NCBI GenBank assembly: GCA_004211235.1
Contig: SEEY01000111.1
Span: 1-9,322, forward strand
DNA from: Rubrivivax sp.
GTDB taxonomy: Bacteria; Pseudomonadota; Gammaproteobacteria; Burkholderiales; Burkholderiaceae
DNA: 9,322 bases
Reading direction: 5' to 3'
Part shown: positions 1-6,624 of the stretch, one piece after another
Layout of the letters: every line of letters starts with the position of its first letter
Numbering within the stretch: the first letter of the stretch is position 1
Notes under the pieces: generated by a model
What the model was told of the DNA's origin: nothing
Database searches by the model: none
Seen by the model: the letters and a program-made list of their open reading frames with translations, nothing else
Translations under genes and position numbers: made by a program

Positions 1-467
1 GTCAGCACGGTGTACAGCCGCGTGCGGGTCAGCTCGGACTTGGTCTTGTAGTCGTTGATGTCATAGGCCTGGACCGTCTCGATCTCGGGCGCATAGCCGG
101 GCTGGCCGGTGCGCAGCACGATGCGCACGGCGTTCATGTGACGCTCGTCGCGGATGTGGCGCACGAGCTGCAGGCCGGCGTCCTCGCTCTCCATGACGAC
201 GTCCAGCAGCACGACGGCCAGGTCTTCCTCGCGCGCGAGCATCTGGCGCGCCTGTGCAGCAGAGCTTGCGTGCAGGAAGAGGAGCGGCTGGCCTTCGACG
301 GTCAGGCCCTGCATGGCCAGTTCGGTGGCCTTGTGGACGTCGCCGTCGTCATCGACGATCAGGATGCGCCAGGGTCGATGCTGGGGGCGGTGCTCCGCGT
401 CGGCATGCTCGGGCTCGTCGAGCAGTTCGAGCAGGTCGTCGTCAACCGCGGACGTTGTTGCTTGCAT
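1..467 (-). CDS. Response regulator, receiver domain of DUF3369 type (C-terminus cut by window edge)
   Basis: Reading the minus strand from the ATG at 467 gives 155 residues and then runs off the left edge in frame, so the output part is not visible. After an acidic, probably disordered N-terminus of about 32 residues comes a CheY-like receiver: WRILIVDDDGDVH (acidic pocket D39-D41), VVLLDVVM with D89 as the likely phospho-acceptor, T120 in VLRTGQPG, and K141 in YDINDYKTK. The LRTGQPG...YDINDYK stretch is characteristic of regulators that carry a DUF3369 segment after the receiver. From memory of that family the output is often an HD-GYP or GGDEF cyclic-di-GMP domain, but nothing here shows which. 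GGAGAG at 477-482 lies 9 bases before the ATG and supports this start. The upstream gene on the same strand ends in a probable terminator, so this gene is likely transcribed separately. Identity as a receiver is firm; any signalling output is inference. Confidence 0.85.
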   Translation of the reverse strand, partial: MQATTSAVDDDLLELLDEPEHADAEHRPQHRPWRILIVDDDGDVHKATELAMQGLTVEGQPLLFLHASSAAQARQMLAREEDLAVVLLDVVMESEDAGLQLVRHIRDERHMNAVRIVLRTGQPGYAPEIETVQAYDINDYKTKSELTRTRLYTVL

Positions 468-561
468 GAGGGAGAGCTCTCCGGGCGCGCGGGTTGCCTG
501 GTGCGGCAGCCTCGTCGATCAAGACTCGCAAGCGTAGTGCATCCACACCTCGGGTGCGACG

Positions 562-583
562 AAAAGCGCGGGCAAAAGCCCGC
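562..583 (-). terminator. Probable intrinsic terminator of ygiQ
   Basis: On the minus strand GCGGGC-TTTT-GCCCGC (583 to 568) forms a perfect 6-bp stem with a 4-base loop, followed after GC by four T residues (565 to 562). It begins 9 bases past the ygiQ stop codon and lies before the start of the next minus-strand gene at 467. The T-run is short, so termination may be partial. Confidence 0.55.
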
Positions 584-592
584 CAGTTCCCG

Positions 593-2944
<2,352 letters not shown>

Positions 2945-2991
2945 GGCGGTGGCGTTTTGGGGATTGTCGGTGGGCAGGCCCCAGAAAGCAC

Positions 2992-3015
2992 AAAGCCCGC
3001 GCAGAGCGCGGGCTT
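2992..3015 (-). terminator. Intrinsic terminator of the cold-shock gene
   Basis: On the minus strand AAGCCCGCGC-TCT-GCGCGGGCTT (3015 to 2993) is a perfect 10-bp stem with a 3-base loop whose 3' side runs into a short T-rich stretch (TTTGTGCTTTCT). It lies about 26 bases past the csp stop codon and before the ygiQ start, separating the two transcripts. Confidence 0.75.
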
Positions 3016-3020
3016 GATCA

Positions 3021-3034
3021 ACGGCCTAGGCCGT
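3021..3034. repeat. 14-bp perfect palindrome ACGGCCTAGGCCGT
   Basis: A perfect 14-bp palindrome sits 6 bases past the csp stop codon and 5 bases before its terminator stem. It has no loop, so it would form only a short hairpin in RNA; it may be a protein-binding site, a 3' end stabilising structure, or chance. Confidence 0.4.
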
Positions 3035-3040
3035 GAGGGA

Positions 3041-3256
3041 TTACACCGTGCGGATGTTGGAGGCTTGCAGGCCCTTGGGGCCCTGCTTCACTTCGAACTC
3101 GACCTGGGCGCCTTCGGCCAGCGTGCGGAAGCCGCCGTTGTTCTTGATCTCGCTGTGGTGAGCAAAGAGATCCTTGCTGCCGTCAGCGGGGGTGATGAAG
3201 CCGAAGCCCTTGCCGTCGTCAAACCATTTGACGGTGCCGGTCTGGAGGGTGCTCAT
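3041..3256 (-). CDS. CspA-family cold-shock protein
   Basis: A 71-residue single cold-shock domain. It begins [16 protein letters not shown], with the aromatic K10-W11-F12 and the RNP1 motif K16-G-F-G-F-I21. RNP2 reads DLFAHHS (29-35), where the usual phenylalanine at position 34 is histidine. From memory this variant is frequent in Burkholderiales cold-shock proteins, so it is probably normal for the group. The end, [10 protein letters not shown], is also typical. Such proteins bind single-stranded RNA and DNA and act as RNA chaperones in the cytoplasm. AAGGA at 3263-3267, 6 bases before the ATG, supports the start. The gene is bounded by the bfd terminator upstream and its own terminator downstream, so it is monocistronic. 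Its leader can be at most about 80 bases, shorter than the long thermosensing leader of E. coli cspA, so regulation by that mechanism is not suggested. I do not assign a specific csp letter. Confidence 0.95.
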   Translation of the reverse strand: MSTLQTGTVKWFDDGKGFGFITPADGSKDLFAHHSEIKNNGGFRTLAEGAQVEFEVKQGPKGLQASNIRTV

Positions 3257-3335
3257 GGTATTTCCTTGAAGTAGTCGTGCTGCGTGGCCCAGCTTGAGCA
3301 GCTGCGAAACACAACGACTTCAGGCCCGGACCAAC

Positions 3336-3361
3336 AAAAAATGGCGCCATTCCTGGCGCCA
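3336..3361 (-). terminator. Strong intrinsic terminator of bfd
   Basis: On the minus strand TGGCGCCA-GGAA-TGGCGCCA (3361 to 3342) gives a perfect 8-bp stem closed by a GNRA-type tetraloop, followed immediately by six T residues (3341 to 3336). It starts 18 bases past the bfd stop codon. Each stem arm is itself a palindrome. There is no T-run on the plus strand, so it works in one direction only. Confidence 0.9.
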
Positions 3362-3379
3362 GCTGCGGATTCTAGCTCC

Positions 3380-3604
3380 TCAGGCCGTTGCCAGGGCGTG
3401 AATCGCAATCGTGTTGCCGCGGCCGCGCGCCGCGCCGCCCTGGAGACGGCTTTCCTCGAAGACCTCGCAGGCGCACTCGCGACAGGCGCCGCAGGCCGTG
3501 GCGACGCGCAGGTCATCCTGCAGCGCCTCGAAATCCGGGCAGCCGCTGGAGGCGGCAATCGCGATGTCGCGGTCGGAGACGCGGTGGCAGACACAGACAA
3601 TCAT
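3380..3604 (-). CDS. bfd: Bacterioferritin-associated ferredoxin
   Basis: A 74-residue BFD-like [2Fe-2S] ferredoxin. The four cluster cysteines C4, C6, C38 and C41 stand at the same residue numbers as in E. coli Bfd, in CVCHRVSD and CGACREC. Two further cysteines (C22 and C44) are extra. Family knowledge: Bfd docks on bacterioferritin and passes electrons to the core so that stored iron is released as Fe(II), and its expression rises under iron shortage. The divergent neighbour is bfr, its partner. The last 20 or so residues are poorly conserved and Gly/Ala/Arg-rich. No Shine-Dalgarno sequence precedes the ATG; a candidate -10 element lies only 8 bases upstream, which suggests a leaderless or nearly leaderless mRNA. 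A strong terminator follows the stop. Confidence 0.93.
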   Translation of the reverse strand: MIVCVCHRVSDRDIAIAASSGCPDFEALQDDLRVATACGACRECACEVFEESRLQGGAARGRGNTIAIHALATA

Positions 3605-3612
3605 GGGTACGA

Positions 3613-3641
3613 AGTCTAATGCGAATCGGTCTCATTTGCAA
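3613..3641 (-). promoter_or_regulatory. Candidate bfd promoter
   Basis: On the minus strand TTGCAA (3641-3636) and TAGACT (3618-3613) are separated by 17 bases, each matching 4 of 6 sigma-70 consensus positions. The bfd ATG begins 9 bases past the -10 element, so transcription would start at or within a few bases of the start codon. The Fur-like box fills the spacer. Based on sequence only. Confidence 0.45.
3618..3636. promoter_or_regulatory. Fur-like box between bfd and bfr
   Basis: The 19-bp element AATGCGAATCGGTCTCATT has AATGCGAAT and a diverged reverse counterpart around a central C, flanked by TGCAA. It resembles the betaproteobacterial Fur sites I remember (AATGCGAAT..TCTCATT type) more than the E. 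coli consensus. It covers the spacer and the edges of both hexamers of the candidate bfd promoter, the expected place for iron-dependent repression. Confidence 0.6.
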
Positions 3642-3652
3642 AAAGAGCGGTT

Positions 3653-3680
3653 TTGCCGAGGGGCATTCACTGCCGATACT
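3653..3680 (+). promoter_or_regulatory. Candidate bfr promoter
   Basis: TTGCCG (3653-3658) and GATACT (3675-3680) are 16 bases apart, each matching 4 of 6 sigma-70 consensus positions, and end 30 bases before the bfr start. The Fur-like box lies upstream of this promoter rather than over it, so Fur need not repress bfr. Weak evidence alone; the position is reasonable. Confidence 0.35.
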
Positions 3681-3710
3681 CGATGCCAATTTCACGAACA
3701 GGAGGCCTCC

Positions 3711-4187
3711 ATGAAAGGCGACCCGCAAGTCATCGCCCACCTCAACGCCCAGCTGAAGCTGGAGCTGACCGCCATCAACCAGTACTTCCTGCATGCCCGC
3801 ATGCTGAAAAACTGGGGCCTCATGAAGATGGCCAAGCACGAGTACGAGGAGTCCATCGAGGAGATGAAGCATGCCGACAAGCTCATCGAGCGCGTGCTGA
3901 CGCTCGACGGCCTGCCCAATCTGCAGGACCTCGGCAAGCTCTACATCGGCGAGAACGCCGTCGAGACGATGGAATGCGATCTCCGGGTCGAGCGGACCGG
4001 CCACGCCCACCTGAAGGAAGCTGTCGCCTACTGCGAGAGCGTGCGCGACTACGTCTCCCGCGAGCTGTTCGTCGAGATCCTGGATGACACCGAGGAGCAC
4101 ATCGACTACCTCGAGACGCAGCTGGAGCTGGTGCAGACGGTGGGTGTCCAGAACTATCTGCAGTCCCAGATGGGCGAGCCGAGCTGA
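3711..4187 (+). CDS. bfr: Bacterioferritin (haem-containing ferritin)
   Basis: At 158 residues this is the same length as E. coli Bfr and aligns without gaps (MKGDPQVI...[14 protein letters not shown]...[14 protein letters not shown]...QNYLQSQM). It should form the 24-subunit cytoplasmic iron-storage shell. The haem-ligand methionine is M52 in EEMKHAD. The di-iron ferroxidase ligands E18, E51, H54, E94 and H130 are present, but position 127, a bridging glutamate in E. coli, is threonine here (DDT-EEH, codon ACC), with glutamates at 128 and 129. The reading frame is open further upstream, but AGGAGG at 3700-3705, five bases before the ATG at 3711, and the canonical MKGD N-terminus fix the start. 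The ribosome-binding site is part of the palindrome GGAGGCCTCC. The divergent neighbour bfd encodes its iron-release partner. Function is firm; the effect of T127 is open. Confidence 0.97.
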   Translation: MKGDPQVIAHLNAQLKLELTAINQYFLHARMLKNWGLMKMAKHEYEESIEEMKHADKLIERVLTLDGLPNLQDLGKLYIGENAVETMECDLRVERTGHAHLKEAVAYCESVRDYVSRELFVEILDDTEEHIDYLETQLELVQTVGVQNYLQSQMGEPS

Positions 4188-4196
4188 CGGCACGCA

Positions 4197-4246
4197 CCGG
4201 CACGTGCCGGAAGTGACAGCGGGATAGTCCGGAGTAACGACTCCGG
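4197..4246. repeat. Two GC-rich inverted repeats after bfr
   Basis: CCGGCACGTGCCGG (4197-4210) is a perfect 14-bp palindrome starting 9 bases past the bfr stop. CCGGAGT-AACG-ACTCCGG (4229-4246) is a 7-bp stem with a 4-base loop. Neither is followed by a T-run, so they do not look like ordinary terminators. They may shield the bfr mRNA 3' end or be binding sites upstream of the sigma-factor gene. Confidence 0.45.
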
Positions 4247-4261
4247 CCTCCCGCGCTCAAT

Positions 4262-4293
4262 AGGGGCATGCAAGTTCTGCAGGCCCCTTTCTT
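4262..4293 (+). terminator. Probable intrinsic terminator of bfr
   Basis: AGGGGC (4262-4267) pairs with GCCCCT (4283-4288); after an A/G mismatch, TGCA (4269-4272) pairs with TGCA (4278-4281) around the loop AGTTC. TTTCTT follows directly. It lies about 75 bases past the bfr stop and 90 bases before the sigma-factor gene, so it should insulate the two. Confidence 0.65.
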
Positions 4294-4383
4294 ACGGCTC
4301 ATTGCGCGTGAACGAATCGCGCGCAGGGTCTTGCCTGCCGCTCACATCCCTGCGCCCGGAACCAACGCGCAAGGAGCCTGGTC

Positions 4384-4986
4384 ATGCTGCCGCCCGTCAT
4401 GAGCTGGCTGACCCGGCTTGGCTTCGTCGCGCCTGCGGCTTCGTCGCCGACGGACGACGGCGTGTTGCTGGCACGGCTGGCGGCCGGCGATGCGCAGGCA
4501 CTGGCCCTGATCTATCGGCGCGAGAGCGGATCGGTGTACCGCTACGCGTTCTCGCTCACCGGCGACGAGGCCGCGGCGCTGGACGCCGTGCAGGAAGCCT
4601 TCGCACAGTTGCTGCGCGGCGCGCACGGCTACCAGCCCGGACGGGGTTCCCTCGGCGCCTACCTTGCCGGCATGGCGCGCCACCAACTGCTCAGCCAGTG
4701 GCGGGATGCCCGCCGCCACGTGCCGCTGGATGACGCGCTCGATACCGAGCCCGCACCCGCCAGCGACGAGCGCCTGGCCCAGGCCCAGCGCGAGGACGGC
4801 CTGTGGGCCGCCGTTCGCCAGCTGAGCTGGCCGCAGCGCGAGGCCGTCGTGCTCGTCGACCTGCAGGAGCGCAGCTACGACGACGCCGCGGCCATTGCCG
4901 GCGTCAGCACCGACGTGCTGCGCACCCGCCTGCACCGTGCCCGCCAGCGCCTGGCAGACCTGATGGCGCAAGGAGAACGCCCATGA
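4384..4986 (+). CDS. ECF-type RNA polymerase sigma factor (sigma-70 family)
   Basis: A 200-residue two-domain sigma factor of ECF size. Region 2 spans about residues 26-110: LIYRRESGSVYRYAFSLTG, then the region 2.2 core LDAVQEAFAQLLRG (66-79), and region 2.4 around GSLGAYLAGMARHQLLSQWR. An acidic linker (115-130) leads to region 4 (137-192), where LSWPQREAVVLVDLQERSY and the helix-turn-helix DAAAIAGVSTDVLRTRLHRARQRL are typical and would read the -35 element. There is no region 1.1 or 3 and no SnoaL-like extension. AAGGAG at 4371-4376, 7 bases before the ATG, fixes the start; the second ATG (4399) has no ribosome-binding site. The stop overlaps the next start (ATGA), so the gene is translationally coupled to a probable anti-sigma factor. 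Neither the ECF subgroup nor the regulon can be named from sequence alone. Confidence 0.93.
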   Translation: MLPPVMSWLTRLGFVAPAASSPTDDGVLLARLAAGDAQALALIYRRESGSVYRYAFSLTGDEAAALDAVQEAFAQLLRGAHGYQPGRGSLGAYLAGMARHQLLSQWRDARRHVPLDDALDTEPAPASDERLAQAQREDGLWAAVRQLSWPQREAVVLVDLQERSYDDAAAIAGVSTDVLRTRLHRARQRLADLMAQGERP

Positions 4987-5459
4987 AGGACACGCCTGAC
5001 TGGCTGACGCCGGCCCGCGCCGAGTTTGCGCGCCTCCAGCCGGACGCCGCGCGGGACGCCGCGCTGCTGGCCGACCTGACCCGCCAGCTCCAGGCCCGGC
5101 ACCCGAGGCCCGACGAACCCCGCTGGCCCCGCCGCCTGGCCTGGGGCAGCGGCGCGCTGGGCGCCACGGCGGCCCTGCTGCTGAGCGCCGTGCTGCTGCT
5201 GGACCCGCCCGGCGGCCACGCCGCGCCGGTCGCCGCCACCGGCAGCGGCTTCATTCCCCTCGTGCCCGATGGCGAATTCCGCGCCGCGCTGGCCGCCGGG
5301 CGCAGTGCTGCCGTGTGGCTGCAGCCCACGGAGCTGCCCCGCGAACGGCTGGCGCTGTTGGGCCTGCCCTTCGACGCCGCGCGCGCCGACGAGCTGGTGC
5401 GCGCCGAGCTGATGTTGAACCCGAGCGGCCGGGTGCTGGCCGTGCGACTGTTGAATTAG
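4983..5459 (+). CDS. Probable single-pass membrane anti-sigma factor
   Basis: A 158-residue protein with an N-terminal segment of about 50 residues (WLTPARAEFARLQPDAARD..., cytoplasmic by the positive-inside rule, RWPRR at 47-51 before the membrane). One membrane helix follows at about 53-73 and then an outer segment of about 85 residues. This is the usual topology of anti-sigma factors, and the ATGA overlap with the sigma gene makes that role likely. There is no HxxxCxxC zinc motif (no cysteine at all), so it is not a ZAS-type anti-sigma factor, and it is not a recognisable RseA or FecR. The outer segment ends with a conserved-looking block: LPRERLALLGLPFDAARADE (118-137), then LVRAELMLNPSGRVLAVRLLN. 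I recall similar blocks at the C-terminus of uncharacterised sigma-associated membrane proteins, notably in Acidobacteria. The stop codon TAG overlaps the ribosome-binding site of the next gene. Coding status is firm; the anti-sigma role is inferred from context and topology. Confidence 0.75.
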   Translation: MKDTPDWLTPARAEFARLQPDAARDAALLADLTRQLQARHPRPDEPRWPRRLAWGSGALGATAALLLSAVLLLDPPGGHAAPVAATGSGFIPLVPDGEFRAALAAGRSAAVWLQPTELPRERLALLGLPFDAARADELVRAELMLNPSGRVLAVRLLN

Positions 5460-5469
5460 GAGATTCGCC

Positions 5470-6624
5470 ATGAACAAGTCCGTGACCCTGCTGGCCCTGA
5501 GCGCCTTCGCCGCTGCCGCTGCCGCTCAGGAAGCCGACCTGCTGCGCCTGGACATCGAACGCCAGGTGAAGCTGGCCCTGGCCGACGTTCCGGTGCAGCT
5601 GGCGCTGGGCGACCAGGCATTGGCCTTCGCCGGCCGTGAGCTGGAGAGCGAGCGCGTCGTCAAGGGCGCGCCCTACTGCGCGACGGCCGTGCACGAGAAC
5701 GTGCAGGCGCTGGCCGATGGCAACCGCATCGTGCGCAAGCAGCAGAGCCAGCTCTGCCGCGATGGCGAAGGCCGAACGCGCCGCGAGGTGCAGCGCGAAG
5801 GCGGGCCCAAGGTCGTCTACCTGAACGACCCGGTGGCCAGGGAAAGCTGGCTCATCCACCCCGACCAGAAGCGCGTGCAGCGTCTGCGCGGCAGCACCGT
5901 CTCCTTCAGCAATGGCGGCGACGACGCGGCGCACGCGGCCTGGCAGGCGTCCATGCAGGCTTGGGGCGAGCGCATGAAGGAGCAGGCCGCGCGCTGGAAG
6001 GAATGGGGCGCCGGTGTCGCGGAGCGGGCCCGCAGCGCGGACGCCGAGCGCGTGCGCACCCGCACGCTGGCCGGCGAGCCGGGCATCGTCATCGAGCGCG
6101 AGCTGGTCATGCCCCCCACGCCCGGCGCCAGTGCGCCCGAACGGCGCCGCGAGCTGCGCGTGTTGCGCGCCAGCGAGATGCCCCCGCTGCCGCCACTGCC
6201 GACGGCCATGCCTGCCCTGCCGGCGCCGGCGGCCATCCCGCTGCCGCCACAGCCGCCGCTGCTGCTGCGGGGCCCGCTGCTGCCGCGCGAAGGCGGCACG
6301 ACGACCGCGCTGGCCGCCAGGGACATCGACGGCCTCAAGGTCAACGGCGAGCGCACGACCTGGACCATCGAGGCCGGCAAGATCGGCAACGAGAAACCCA
6401 TCGTCATCAGCCGCGAGGTCTGGCGCAGCCCGGAGCTGATGCTCACCGTCTCCAGCCGCGACGCGGACCCGCGCACGGGCGAACAGAACTACCGGCTGGA
6501 AAACATCCGGCGCGGTGAGCCCGACCCGGCGCTGATGAAGCCGCCGGCGGACTTCAGCGAAGTGCCGAAGCGCAACGCCAGGCCTGCGACGATGTCCCCG
6601 AGCGCGCCAACGCGCTCGTCCTGA
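5470..6624 (+). CDS. Secreted protein of unknown function, third gene of the sigma-factor unit
   Basis: A 384-residue protein with a Sec signal peptide (MNKS, a hydrophobic Ala/Leu stretch, cleavage likely near residue 20 at AAAQ-E). It has no lipobox and no later membrane helix, so it is probably periplasmic. Part 1 (about 57-135) has HENVQALADGNRIVRK, RDGEGRTRREV and YLNDPVARESWLIHP, with C70 and C96, its only cysteines, likely to form a disulphide. An Ala/Arg/Glu-rich helical linker with several tryptophans (155-200) follows, then a proline-rich stretch (237-272). Part 2 (about 282-362) has IGNEKPIVISREVW, SPELMLTVSSRDADPRTGEQNYRL and GEPDPALMKPPADF. I recall both parts from uncharacterised secreted proteins of Acidobacteria and Xanthomonadales; no function is known to me. 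AGGAG (5458-5462), overlapping the previous TAG, precedes the ATG by 7 bases. Its position suggests a periplasmic partner or sensor for the anti-sigma factor; it could instead be a target of the sigma factor. Confidence 0.85.
   Translation: MNKSVTLLALSAFAAAAAAQEADLLRLDIERQVKLALADVPVQLALGDQALAFAGRELESERVVKGAPYCATAVHENVQALADGNRIVRKQQSQLCRDGEGRTRREVQREGGPKVVYLNDPVARESWLIHPDQKRVQRLRGSTVSFSNGGDDAAHAAWQASMQAWGERMKEQAARWKEWGAGVAERARSADAERVRTRTLAGEPGIVIERELVMPPTPGASAPERRRELRVLRASEMPPLPPLPTAMPALPAPAAIPLPPQPPLLLRGPLLPREGGTTTALAARDIDGLKVNGERTTWTIEAGKIGNEKPIVISREVWRSPELMLTVSSRDADPRTGEQNYRLENIRRGEPDPALMKPPADFSEVPKRNARPATMSPSAPTRSS

Noticed and set aside
3257..3335. Search for a csp promoter and a long cold-responsive leader
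   Set aside because: No convincing -35/-10 pair was found. The space between the bfd terminator and the csp start is too short for a cspA-style leader.
3411..3710. In-frame extension of bfr upstream to 3411
   Set aside because: It overlaps bfd and the Fur-like control region. The ribosome-binding site at 3700-3705 and the canonical MKGD N-terminus place the start at 3711.
3701..3710. Palindromes holding the ribosome-binding sites of bfr (GGAGGCCTCC) and of the response regulator (GGAGAGCTCTCC, 471-482), as possible translational switches
   Set aside because: A perfect palindrome without a loop can form only a 3- or 4-bp hairpin, too weak to hide the site. The two genes share no regulation that would explain a common element, so chance in GC-rich DNA is enough.
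4358..4383. GGAACC (4358-4363) followed 17 bases later by GTC, resembling an ECF autoregulatory promoter
   Set aside because: The start of transcription would fall inside the coding sequence, past the good ribosome-binding site at 4371-4376, so it cannot drive the sigma gene from its evident start.
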